Under the pieces are notes generated by a model. The model saw only the letters and a program-made list of their open reading frames with translations. It did no database searches and had not been told where the DNA came from. This document shows, piece by piece, positions 9,574 to 19,994 of a stretch of DNA of 64,000 nucleotides. The translations under genes and the position numbers were made by a program. Source of the stretch: Citrus sinensis (taxonomy: Eukaryota > Streptophyta > Magnoliopsida > Sapindales > Rutaceae); assembly GCF_022201045.2 (NCBI RefSeq), contig NC_068557.1, forward strand, positions 22,669,501 through 22,733,500. Direction: 5' to 3'. Numbering within the stretch: the first letter of the stretch is position 1; each line of letters begins with the position of its first letter.

Positions 9574-10980
9574 CTATCCATGCTGCTGTGGTGAACTGGT
9601 ACTTGCTTCATGCACTCCTTTAGGGTTAGCCACTGGTTGACTTGGAAACTTACCTTTCTCAACGGTCATTGCCAAGGTCTGAACTGAAGAAGCAAGTTGT
9701 CCCACCATCTTCTCAAGGCTTGAAATTGATTGGGCTTGTGAGTTGAAGCCCGCTCTCAATTCATTTCGTAGTCCATCAATGGTGCGGTTCTGTTGCTCAA
9801 TCGTGGAGTGAGTAACATTCCTGAAATTCTGGAATGTATCCTCCCATGGTCTAGGTTGAGAGTGGTTCTAGTTCTGATTGTATGGTCTAAATGGTGGCTG
9901 AGAGGCTTGAGGATTTTGTGGAATTGGTGGAGCTGGAGCTGCTGGTCCGTTCTATTGGAATCCTTGAGACCATGAAAAATTGGGGTAGTCTCTCCATCCA
10001 GGGTTATATGTGTTGGAGTATGGGTTGTAATTCGATGGTTTTCTCATTACACCTATGGCATTGGCTTGATCTGAGTATGAGTCATGGTCATGTGGCTCTG
10101 TTGATTTAGCAGTCGATAATGATGCTATTTGTCGAGAGAGACCTTCAATTATCGCTTTGACTTCTTTAATTTCTGAACTTGATTCGCCAATGTGAACCTC
10201 ATTTACTCCCTTAATTCTTCTAGTATTCTTGAGTGATCGACTCCGTTGTTGGGAATTATCCGCTTGTCGCTGGAAGAATTCCCAAATCTCTGATGCACTT
10301 TTTGACATTAGCTCTCCTCCACTTGTTGCCATTAGCTATTCTTGCACATTCGGCAATAATCCCTCCAAAAAGTATTGGCATTGGTGCCATTTCTCGTACC
10401 CATGATGTGGACACTTCAAGAGTAGCCCATTGAATCGCTCCCATGTTTCGAAAAATTGCTCGTCCTCTCTCTGGGTAAACTCCGAGATTTCCCTGCGAAT
10501 AGCATTGGTTTTATGCACTGGGAAATATTTATTCAAAAATTTTGTAACCATTTGTTCCCATGATGCAATGCTATTAGCAGGCAATGTATTAAGCCATGAA
10601 CGAGCTCTATCCTTTAAAGAAAATGGGAATAGTCTAAGTTTAACATCATCGTCTGAAAATTTTTCATATTTAAAAGTTTGACAAATGGCATGAAAATCAT
10701 TCAGATGATTATATGGATCCTCATTTTCTAGGCCATAAAATGTGGGAAGACAATTTAGCACACTAGGTTTTAATTCGAAACTCCTAGCAGCTACATTTGG
10801 GTATCTTATGCATGATGTGCTCAAATTAGCTAAGGAACTGAAGTAGTCCTTAAATGGCCTCTCTTGTGGTTGCAAATCCATTTCAAATTTATTTTTAATG
10901 TGCTTTTGTGTGCGAAGTGTTTTTTCTAATTCAAGGTCTATAGGTTCAAGATTAAGTAATAATGACCTACGACCATGCAT
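9574..10980 (-). pseudogene. Athila-1 gag
   Basis: Gag part of the polyprotein. I start it at MHGRRSLL (10980), a typical Athila start context; an upstream in-frame Met at 11016 adds 12 hydrophobic residues. The Retrotrans_gag region (LRLFPFSLKDRARSWLNTLP, WEQMVTKFLNKYFP, ETWERFNGLLLKCPHHG) is complete. No CCHC zinc knuckle is seen, as usual for Athila. A proline- and glutamine-rich linker leads to protease. Stops at 10336-10338 (a Trp codon in Athila-2), 9952-9954 and 9574-9576 break it. Confidence 0.88.
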
Positions 10981-11342
10981 GCAAAACAAATAAAATGAAA
11001 ATAAAGATGGGAACAAAACAAATAAAAATAAATAAGAGGGAGAAATTACGATACTAACCTTATTGCGCTATTAAAACCTTTCTATAAAAATACACAAAAA
11101 CAAATACGTGAAATAAATTAACTAAAAATAAATTAATAAGATAAAAAAAATTACAAAGAAAAATAAATTGAAAATTAAATTACAGAATTTTAAAGAAGAG
11201 AAAAAGAAAAGAAATACTAACCTTTAAATGTAGATTCACTTTTTTTTTCTTTTTCTTTTTTTTTAATAATAAAAAAAATACAAGAAAACAAATAAAAGAA
11301 ATTATTCACAAAAATTAATTCTATGAATTAAAATTACGTACC
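10981..11342 (-). other. Athila-1 leader between primer site and gag
   Basis: Very A-rich leader (plus-strand view) with no supported coding content. It would form the 5' untranslated part of the genomic RNA. The same leader is present at 43329-43688 in Athila-2. Confidence 0.75.
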
Positions 11343-11360
11343 TCCCCGGCAACGGCGCCA
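11343..11360 (-). other. Primer-binding site complementary to tRNA-Asp
   Basis: Sense strand reads TGGCGCCGTTGCCGGGGA, the complement of the 3' end of plant tRNA-Asp including CCA. It begins 6 nt inside the 5' LTR end at 11367. A tRNA-Asp primer is usual for Athila elements. Confidence 0.92.
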
Positions 11361-12074
11361 AAAACTTGTTGTGCAAATTTTAATGTACTCGCAAGCGCAC
11401 GAATCTATTGTAGTATAGACTAATGGTGACGAGTGTCGATCCCACGAGGAGGTGGATTTTAATTATGTGTATAGAATTAATTTTGTAAATGGGTTGTTGG
11501 ATTTATGGTGTAAATGATTTGGAATATGCTAAGACTTAAATTAAAATGGCGAGAATAAATTCTAAAATTGGAATTGCAATGGAGAGAATAAATTGAAGAG
11601 AAAATCTATTAAATTGACGTACTTTGGTATCTGGATCCGTATCAACATACATCATGGGCTAAATAATCCGTATTAATGCCAATTAAATCATGAGGGGGGA
11701 ATCCACACCTCATGAACCACGCTCTAATCAATATGGTGCTAAGAGCTTATCGTACCAAATAATAATAACCTTGTACTAGAGGGCCGGTGAAACCAGGGCG
11801 GTACTAGACAAGATTAGTATTATTTGTCGACGAGAAGTCAAAACATCCACAAAAACTAGAGGGGAAGAGAAAATAAATTTACTAAATAAAGCCCATGACA
11901 CATGTTGAGACTTCACATTCAACCCAAGCTTGAAAGAAAATTAGCCACTCATAATTAAACTAGGGGCAAAATGAGAATTTATTAAAATACGAAGAAAATA
12001 CAAGATGGGGAGGGAATTACAGAAAATGGAGTCCAAAAATGGATTCAGAGATATCAAATTAGGGGGGGAGACCC

Positions 12075-12085
12075 CCTTTTTATAG
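12075..12085 (-). promoter_or_regulatory. LTR TATA box (CTATAAAAAGG)
   Basis: Sense strand CTATAAAAAGG, about 640 bp into the LTR and downstream of the bZIP-type boxes. Conserved in Athila-2 (33416-33426 and in the right LTR). It probably sets the U3/R boundary. A weaker TTTATAAAGG about 30 bp from the LTR start is less likely. Confidence 0.6.
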
Positions 12086-12143
12086 ATACATGGAGTAAAT
12101 CATGGCCATCGGATTAAAAACAGTTTGGACGCTCAGGATTGCA

Positions 12144-12384
12144 CCACGTCATCAATCAACAGTACACGGTTTGACCACGCGGATGAACAGTAACACGGTT
12201 TGACTCAGATGAACAGTAACGCGATTTGGTTGAAAATAATCCTGTGTGATGCATGTACCGTACGCGAGATTTTTCATCCACTGATATGCTGCCACGTCAC
12301 CATCAACAGTACATAAGAATTTTAGCCCAACAGGATCATTACACCTCATCAGTCAATGCCACATCATCGGTCAATGCCACGTCA
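12144..12384 (-). promoter_or_regulatory. Three TGACGTGG bZIP-type boxes in U3
   Basis: CCACGTCA on the plus strand at 12144-12151, 12292-12299 and 12377-12384, i.e. TGACGTGG in sense, upstream of the TATA motif. This core is bound by plant bZIP factors (TGA, ABRE-type, and ER-stress bZIP60/28). Function is inferred from motif only. Confidence 0.5.
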
Positions 12385-12726
12385 TCGATCCGTCTATGTG
12401 AACAGTATTGTGAACAGTAACGTAGTTAGTACCGTACACGTGAATAGTACCGTACATATGAATAGTGTCATTTTTCCTTTTATGCTCCTCCTAAAGTTTT
12501 CGACCGTCCTGAGTTCAAAAGTGATGTCCGTTTTGCCGTCTGATCTCTCCTTTATTGTGAAATGACTATAATGCCCCTAAAATACATAAAATACTTAATT
12601 AAAATAAAACACATGTAATTAAATCACAAGAAGGTTAAATACATAAAAGTAAGGGTTGTTAGTAAGACTTGAAATGTAAAATGACGGTTTTCTCCTTTAT
12701 AAATATGCATTTTCTAACACTCAACA

Positions 12727-12731
12727 ACTAG
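12727..12731. repeat. Right target-site duplication of Athila-1 (ACTAG)
   Basis: Identical to 1237-1241; directly follows the LTR end CAACA. Confidence 0.92.
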
Positions 12732-13077
12732 CACCATTACCAACTACAAATTTAGATATACCTGCAAAAGGCTCAGCAACATGCATGTTGTTCATGTCAT
12801 TAGTGAGGTGATGTGTTGCCTCACTGTCAAGATACCAGTTGGTATTTGAAGCACCCTCCATGTTTGCTAGATAAGCAGACTTTGAATTCCTGTTTGGTGG
12901 TGACTTAAAAGCACCTGAAGCAATGAACTCTTCAAGTTTCCAGTAGATATTAGTTGTATGACCTGTCTTAAGACAAATTTGACAGGTAGGTTTAGAAGCA
13001 TTCCATTGAAGTTTAACATTTCCAGATGTTTTGGTATTATTGAGTATCCACCAGGATTCTGATTCCAGTTCCCTCAA
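12732..13077 (-). pseudogene. copia-1 zinc knuckle and protease N-half
   Basis: Contains a zinc-knuckle-like CQICLKTGHTTNIYW, which lacks the last Cys of CCHC, and the copia protease region NWYLDSEATHHLTNDMNNMH. The active-site DSG reads DSE here, a likely loss. The frame runs into the Athila-1 insertion after VVGNGASC; the continuation is at 775-1236. Confidence 0.8.
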
Positions 13078-14029
13078 TTTCTCTGATTATCACTAAAATA
13101 ACCTCTTTGCTGAAAATTAACACCAGATGAATTTCCTCCATTGGCTCCAGCACCTCCAGAATATCCTTTATAGCCACCATAGCCATAATGTCCAGCATTA
13201 CCAAAACCAGGATTAAATCCATAGCCACCAAAATTCTTACCTCCAGATATAAATCCTTTCTTCAAACCTCTGTTTTGGACTAAATTTGCCTCAAAATTCT
13301 GTTTCACATCCATACCAGTAAGCATGTGTGCTTGTTGTTCTATTCTAGCTTCTTGAGTTAACAACATTGCATATGCTTCATTTACATCCATTTTACCAAC
13401 TCCTATTTGACCAGTTATGTATGTAGCAACATAATTATAATCAGGTCCTAAATCAAAAAGTATGTGCAAAATCAAATCATCATCACTTAAAGCACTTCCA
13501 GCAGCAGCCATATTATCAGCTATGTTTTTCATCTTAATGAAATAATCAGTGACTTTCATATCATCTTTCCTATTTGAATTCATCATGTACCTCAGATGCA
13601 ACAATTTAGATTTAGACTGTGATCCAAATTGGACTTTAATGGCTTTCCATACCTCAAGTGAAGTTTCTAGACTGAAGACCAAACTGATGATGCCTTCACT
13701 CATTGAAGAAAACAGCCATCCAAGCAGCATCTAATCTTGTGATCTCCAGGTAACATACTCTGGATTCTCAACAGATCTGAGGTCATCACCAATTCTTTGA
13801 GCAGTGTGAGAGGGTGGAGGAGTTATAGAATTTTGAAGGATGTTAAGGAATCATCAATGAATTTTTCAAGTCTATTTCCACGAATGGAAGCAAGGACTTG
13901 AGATCGCCAAATCAAGTAATTTGATTGATCCAGCTTAACAGGAGTGTTGAATGAAAAGGTGGCTGTGCTCGTATTAATGGCAGCATTATGAACTACATTA
14001 GAAGATGAAGCAAGATGTACTGAAACCAT
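13074..14029 (-). pseudogene. copia-1 gag
   Basis: Starts MVSVHLASSS at 14029, five bases after the primer site. The N-terminal part (KLDQSNYLIWRSQVLASIRG) is the UBN2/gag-polypeptide start seen in copia elements. It ends in a stop at 13823. The larger downstream part (13074-13730) has WLFSSMSEGIISLVFSLETS, VWKAIKVQFGSQSKSKLLHL and a Gly-rich linker, in another frame. Both match copia-2 gag in order, so the gene is broken by at least one frameshift near 13730-13823. Confidence 0.82.
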
Positions 14030-14032
14030 ACT

Positions 14033-14045
14033 GGCTCTGATACCA
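14033..14045 (-). other. copia-1 primer-binding site (initiator tRNA-Met)
   Basis: Sense TGGTATCAGAGCC, the complement of the 3' end of plant initiator tRNA-Met and the usual copia primer site. Confidence 0.85.
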
Positions 14046-14054
14046 AGTTAAAAT

Positions 14055-14382
14055 TGTTTAAAGGACTGTTTGGTTAACAAGAAAATGAAAGAAAGTTGAA
14101 AGAGTAAAAACTTCAGTTCAGAGAATTCTTAAAATATTATTTGATTCGTTCTGAATGAATATACAAAGAAATTACATGGTTGTTTATATACACAACTCGA
14201 GCTTATAACTAACTCTAACTAATCAAAATGAATCTTCACGTGTGCTGGTAATTACATAACCACCAGGTGCCACCTAGACAGCCAAATCATCAATCTTTAA
14301 CCGTGTGTTGTAACTGTTGCAATCCTCTGCTTTATCTTCTTTTTGGCTAATCATACTGCAAACAAGATGAGCTTCCTTAACA
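14055..14382 (-). repeat. copia-1 5' LTR
   Basis: About 328 bp bounded by TGTTTAAAGG (plus strand, left) and CCTTAACA (right), giving imperfect inverted ends. Length matches the copia-2 LTRs (329-330 bp), which also end CTTCCTTAACA. The left edge is less certain because 9 bp separate it from the primer site. CTTAC at 14383-14387 is the expected target duplication; the partner is outside the window. Confidence 0.6.
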
Positions 14383-16362
14383 CTTACACAAAATGTATCA
14401 TAAGCTTACCCTTTTATAAAAGCCCATGGAAGCATACGATTCACGTTACCGACAACCTATAACCAACAAAGGATACACACAAAGCAATAAAGCATGAAAT
14501 ACAGAAATAATGGGAAAGATAGGCAATATTGCACGAGTGGTTAGTGGACCGCCCCAAACACCCTTTTATTTTCAAAACAAACTAAAAGCTAAGTCCAAGC
14601 TTGGTGCAAATATGTGGGGAGCTTTGTTGGCTGTTGCTTGTTATCTGGAGTCTGGACACATGTCACAAGGCCTACGGCAGATCAAATGCATTTCAGCCTT
14701 AAGAGATGTGTAATTCCCCTCAATTCTTTTTAATGAATGATAAGGAGTTTTATGGCTGATCCTTTTTTCTAAAATTGGTTGTGCAGAAGAACAAACGAGA
14801 GACGGATTCATAAATGCAGCATTTGAGTTGGGTCCATAATTTGATTTCACTTTCAAGTTCAAGAGTCAAGGCTGAGCTGCCCATAAAACGGAAAACACGG
14901 GATATCACATGATGCTGATGCCACACACAATTAAATGCTTCCTCTTAAAAAAAAAAAATTACGGTACAAATAAAATATGAAAAAGTTCATACACGAAATT
15001 ACCAAAGTAGCCAAAGAACGGCTGATTGTTTACTTGTCTGCACTGCCATGGTGTCATCTTTTTAAGTAGAACACAGATAAACACTTGGCACCGCGATGCA
15101 GTGTTTGTTGCCATGCATGTACATGCAAGACTTCATCATCTCTGCTTTTACAGACAAAATCCAAGAAACCTCGGACACCAGTCCGACTCTCTTCGATTTT
15201 ATCGCTTCATATATATTGCTAATTGATCCCTACACTGTTTCGTTATTTAAATAACTCCTTAATCACTGTTTACTTAATTCATTTGTGTCTTTTTTTTTTC
15301 CCTTGAAACAAAGTTATGTTTAAAAAAAAATGCTGAGTATAAATATTATCTCTTTAACTAATAATGTTAAAAATCGTAATATTTAGGTTTTAATTGAAGT
15401 TTTAATTGGTGTAATATTTATTTATTAAATGATAGAATAAAATAATAAATAATTTTACACCTAATATACCAGTCCGACTCTCTTCGATTTTATCGCTTCA
15501 TATATATTGCTAATTGATCCCTACACTGTTTCGTTATTTAAATAACTCTTTAATCACTGTTTACTTAATTCATTTGTGTCTTTTTTTTTCCCTTGAAACA
15601 AAGTTATGTTTAAAAAAAAATGCTGAGTATAAATATTATCTCTTTAACTAATAATGTTAAAAATCGTAATATTTAGGTTTTAATTGAAGTTTTAATTGGT
15701 GTAATATTTATTTATTAAATGATAGAATAAAATAATAAATAATTTTACACCTAATATATGAGTGGAACACATAGTATGAGATCTCAAATATTGAAATTTT
15801 AAATATTATTTTCTTCAAATATAATATATTAAAAAATTAGTACTAAACAATATAATTCCAACTGTATCTTTAAATTCATTTACTATTTTATTATTAAATA
15901 AATAGTGAAATTTAAAAGATTTATGATTTATTCGTAATGTCAATTAGATATACAGTACTATGATGATATTCAAACATAATGGTAACTACTAACTACACAA
16001 AAATATCAAAACATGGAAACACTATATTGCGAAAATTAAAAAGTGCATGCGAAAGTCAACTCTTCACCATATCTTGACCGTCAAAAACTTATGATCATCA
16101 CATCACAACCCTTGATCTTCGTGATTAAAACCTAAACCACCACCAACTTTCTGTGTTCTGTAAACCACCGAATCCCCTCAACACGCCAAGTCGCCAATAT
16201 AACATTGTCACTCTCTCTCCTCATCCCTTCTCAACTTCCACCTCCCACCTCTACTTTTCCCTCGCCGGAAACCGCCAATTTCCGGCGACGCAACTCCGTT
16301 TCCGCCACCAGCAATAAGAACAAACAGACCGCACGAACTTCAATACCTTCGAAATTCCCAAA
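14383..16362. other. Intergenic region upstream of BASS1
   Basis: No supported gene. AT-rich from about 15230 to 16050. It contains the 15178-15758 tandem duplication. The last 250 bp before 16363 are C-rich on the plus strand and have the look of a promoter and 5' UTR, but no clear TATA box was picked out. Confidence 0.6.
15178..15758. repeat. Near-perfect 291/290-bp tandem duplication
   Basis: Units 15178-15468 and 15469-15758 differ, by eye, by one T-run indel and one substitution (CTCCTTAAT versus CTCTTTAAT). Each unit ends in a hairpin-like stretch between GGTGTAATATTTATT and AATAATTTTACACC. Confidence 0.92.
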
Positions 16363-19300
16363 ATGGCCTATTTATTAAATGTCACACCACCAAAACTGTG
16401 CATACAGAAAAGGAACACCGCTTTACATTCATTTCGTTGCAGTTCAATTTTGAAGCCTCAAAAGAGCGTAAAAGCAAATGGCGGGTTGTGTACGCTGGCA
16501 TGCTCAACGTCGCCGTTTGTGGGAAGAGTCGGGTTGCAAAGAAGAGAAGGCAATGTTTCGTTGCTTTCGTTTGGGATAAACGCCGGTTCTGTCGCTGTCG
16601 TGGCGAGGAATGATTCGTCTCAGGTTTTGTCCGCAATGCTTCCTTTTGTTGTTGCTCTCACCGCTGTCGCGGCTCTTGCTCAACCTTCAACTTTTACTTG
16701 GTCAGTTCCACTTCTTCAATTGTTTTGTTCTTATTTTTGAATTTTTTAATTCTGCGTGTCTTTTATTTAATTGCGTTTTACTAATGGCGGGATTTAATTT
16801 TCGTATTTTTTTTTTGGGTCCTGGGTTTTCATTTTAATATTGGTTTTTAAGATATCCGTTTCTGAATATATTATATCATCAGACTGAAATTTGAGAAAAA
16901 AAAAATCAGAAATAAAAGAAAATTCTTAACAAAAATTTTGTTTCTATAAATAAAAGTAATGGTTTTTTTTTTTAATGATGATTATATTTCTGACATAGTA
17001 ATTCAACAGGCTATTCTTTTACATAATTTTTTAATTTTACTTTTATGTTTTATTTGATTTATGGGAAAGCTGTAGTTACTAGTTAACAGGGAGCGTTTAA
17101 GAAACTGGACTTCGAATTGATGATGCCAATTACTTAATTTTTGAGATAATAATCACCATTTTGGGATTGCTTATATGTGTTTGATTTAAGGCTCAAAGAT
17201 GGTCTTTTTTCTCCTTTACTGCTGTTTTGGCATTTTACTTCCTAGGTGACATGACAAGCTAAATAGTTTTTTTTTTAAATGAGTATTAAGCAGCAGAATT
17301 TCTGCTAATTGGCAATAACTAATAGCAGAAAAGATTTTGGCTAAAACTTGTACAGGGTATCAAAGGAATTGTATGCCCCAGCTTTAGGTGGCATCATGTT
17401 GTCTATTGGAATTAGGCTTTCTATTGAAGATTTTGCTCTCGCATTTAAAAGGTATAAGATTTTTTTTCCCCAGGAGTTTTTGCAGTTCATTTATAATTAT
17501 TTCCTATTTCTGAGAGATTCTGGATATACTCACCAGTTTGCCTATCTTTTCATCTGTTGCAGGCCTTTACCACTGTCTGTGGGGTTTGTCGCTCAGTATA
17601 TAATTAAACCAATCCTCGGGGTGCTAATTGCAAAGGCATTTGGGATCCCTCAGATATTTTATGCAGGTTTTGTCCTCACAGCTTGTGTTTCAGGGGCTCA
17701 GCTCTCTAGTTATGCCAGCTTTTTGAGTAAAGGAGATGTGGCTGTAAGCATTCTCCTCAGCAGTTCTACAACCATTGCTTCTGTCCTCATCACACCTCTT
17801 TTAACTGGCCTTCTTATTGGGTCTGTTATTCCAGTTGATGCTGTTGCCATGTCCAAGTCAATATTGCAGGTGATGAGTGCTTTAGGAGGACAAAAAGATA
17901 TGCTTGAACTGGTTCTTCCATTTTGATCATCACTTAATGTTTGAGATTTTTGGTGTATCTTTGCAGGTTGTTTTAGTTCCAGTTGCTCTTGGCCTTGGAC
18001 TCAATACTTATGCAAAGCCAGTTGTGTCTTTTCTTCGACCTGTGATGCCATTTGTTGCTATGATATGTACCTCATTGTGTATTGGTAGCCCTCTTGCAAT
18101 CAACCGGAGTCAGATTCTATCCATTGAGGGTCTTCAATTGGTTCTTCCAGTATTGACATTTCATGCAGTAGCGTTTGCTGTGGGATATTGGGTCTCCAAA
18201 ATTCCATCTTGGAGGTAATTTCTTTCTTATTCAAGAGTATATTATCCTACATATGGTGACTGAGAAAGAAAATTCTCCTCGTCATTGTCTCTGTTCTGTG
18301 GACTTTGGTTGAGTGCTAGCTCGTTTTAAGTTCCCAACGTGTTAGCCGAAAGAACAGACCTCATTTAGGGATCCTTTTTGTTAGTTCACTGCTTAGTACA
18401 CTCAGGTGATTGGTCTGCCAGAGTAGGTACAATAAAAATACAGCAAAGCTGATGCTCTTCCATCCTCCCATATGCTGGAAGCAAGTGCAAGCATAATCAG
18501 AAAAATAGAATGTGTATAAGCATTTATATCTGGAAATTTAGAACTTGAGGTCTCATTTGCCTGACTTACTAGCAACCCTAGCATGTTATTTCTTAAATTT
18601 TCCCTTCTGACAATTTTTATTTTAATCTCAAGGCTTGCTTTTCTCTACTTTGCTTTCAATATCTGAAATGATCAACTTGTCAGTCACAATTGTTTGGCTT
18701 GGTGATTTGTTATCCAACCTCAATGATGATCATATATATCGTATCTAAATGCTGTCGTGTATATGACTACTTTTCCTTTTCGATTGTTTTAATTTCACTT
18801 ACCATGGCAGTTTAACCTTTACCCTTATTTAGGTCATTGGCTATATGCATTTCTACAGCGTTCATATTCTAGAAAAACAAGCAACAGTACAGTTAATGTG
18901 GTCCACGTCAAACTAGGAAAATAAATTTCCACTATGATTGATAGCTTGTCTTTAGGTTCCTTCATTCTTTTGTCCAATGACTATTGTGGTCAAATTCACA
19001 GATATTTTGAGTTAGTACCTTGGAAAAAATCCATTCTGTCCGCCCCAATTATCGGAGAAGCTACTTTATCATAGAGAGGAAAGGTTTTTATTTCCACGAA
19101 TAATTCAAATGGGAGCCTCTGTAGTAGATCAGCTTGATAAATTCATTGCAACAGAAGCTGGTTTGTAACTTTTATCCATACGCTAAAATCATTGAAATTA
19201 GAGATTGGATGCAAAAGAACTGACTTGATTTTTTTTACAGGCAAGGAGAAGAAGTCAGCCGGACAATCTCGCTGTGCACAGGAATGCAAAGTTCCACCTT

Positions 19301-19478
19301 AGCTGGTCTTCTTGCCACTCAGTTTCTTGGAAGCAGTCAAGCAGTTCCACCAGCATGCTCAGTGATTGCAATGGCTATCATGGGTCTTTGCCTTGCCTCT
19401 TTCTGGGGCAGTGGTTCTCGAATCCGGGACTTAACGAACATACTCAACTGGCACAGTAGCTCTGCCGCGAACACTTAA
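16363..19478 (+). CDS. BASS1: Sodium/metabolite cotransporter BASS1-type, chloroplast-targeted
   Basis: Five exons with GT-AG introns: 16363-16700, 17356-17451, 17563-17869, 17967-18214 and 19241-19478, joining in frame to 408 residues, close to the usual family length. The first 80 or so residues are rich in Ser, Arg, Lys and Val with few acids, as in a chloroplast transit peptide. The rest is an SBF (bile acid:Na+ symporter) domain with about nine hydrophobic segments. It shows QPSTFTW at exon 1/2, LSIGIRLSIEDFALAFKRP, CVSGAQLSSYASFLSKGD near residue 186, SILQVVLVPVALG, and TGMQSSTLAGLLATQF near the end. These features fit BASS1 better than BASS2 or BASS3, by recollection. Such carriers sit in the inner plastid envelope; the BASS1 substrate is not established here. 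The frame is intact throughout. Confidence 0.92.
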
Positions 19479-19994
19479 GGAAGCAAACATCCATGCAGTT
19501 TCAGACCTTAGAGCGAAACTGATAATGGGTGACAGTGCTGATGGAGAAGTGAACCTCCCAACATTTTCAGATCTTAAGAAAGCTAGTCGTGGCCATCTGG
19601 ACCATCAAAACAAAAGCGGGTAGAAATGTAGTAAAATATATGGGATACAAAGTGATAGGAGTCAACTATGGATAGCAAGAAAAACTGTAGTGTATTGATT
19701 AGGGCTGTGTACACTACAACTTGTTAGTTCCTGTATATCTTCTGTATCTAAATTCGATATAGAAAAAAGTTATAAATTACCAGGCAAACAACCAAGACTT
19801 CGTATCAATTACCGGAGTATGAATGAGATTATGTGCAAAGAGAAGAGGCTCTCACGTGATGGAAATAATACCCAACTCTCACTTGAAAAGAGGAAAAGTT
19901 AGAAGTACAGAGGCTCACATGTACCTGTACCGGTCCAGTCTGGCCCATCATAAAATTTGATTTACCTTCTTTTAGCGGGTAACAGCCTCATTGT
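19479..19994. other. 3' flank of BASS1
   Basis: Probable 3' UTR and spacer; no coding content or transposon recognised. Confidence 0.5.

Larger units (their letters stand above)
1242..12726 (-). mobile_element. Athila-type Ty3/gypsy LTR retrotransposon, copy 1 (Athila-1)
   Basis: Sense order on the minus strand: 5' LTR (11367-12726), tRNA-Asp primer site, gag, pol (protease, RT, RNase H, integrase), three accessory ORFs (5070-5294, 4363-4920, 3376-4044), noncoding 3' region, and a truncated 3' LTR (1242-1711). RT and protease motifs, the tRNA-Asp primer and the long LTRs (about 1.36 kb) fit the Athila lineage. It is flanked by perfect ACTAG duplications. It is closely similar to Athila-2 along its length. 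Many nonsense codons, a 159-bp integrase duplication and loss of 1057 bp covering most of the 3' LTR and the polypurine tract make it non-autonomous. Confidence 0.93.
11367..12726 (-). repeat. Athila-1 5' LTR
   Basis: Full 1360-bp LTR with TGTTG...CAACA ends. In sense orientation it starts at 12726. U3 holds three TGACGTGG boxes and a strong TATA motif (12075-12085). A short degenerate array of GAACAGTAC/CCGTACA-like units lies at about 12395-12470. Confidence 0.93.
1..14382 (-). mobile_element. Ty1/copia retrotransposon copia-1, interrupted and 3'-incomplete
   Basis: Minus-strand Ty1/copia element. In sense order, from the right, it has a 5' LTR (14055-14382), an initiator-Met primer site (14033-14045), gag (13074-14029), zinc knuckle and protease start (12732-13077), then a break where Athila-1 is inserted. 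Protease remainder (775-1236) and integrase (1-774) follow. Reverse transcriptase, RNase H and the 3' LTR lie beyond the window start. The order PR-IN before RT is what defines copia rather than gypsy. Frameshifts and an in-frame stop show it is dead. It is related to copia-2 in this window but clearly divergent. Confidence 0.9.

Noticed and set aside
10233..10681. Plus-strand frames over gag, repeated at 42587-43035
   Set aside because: Shadow frames opposite the Retrotrans_gag region.
16382..16636. Other frames over BASS1 exon 1
   Set aside because: The +1 frame from 16363 joins in phase with four further exons; the others do not.
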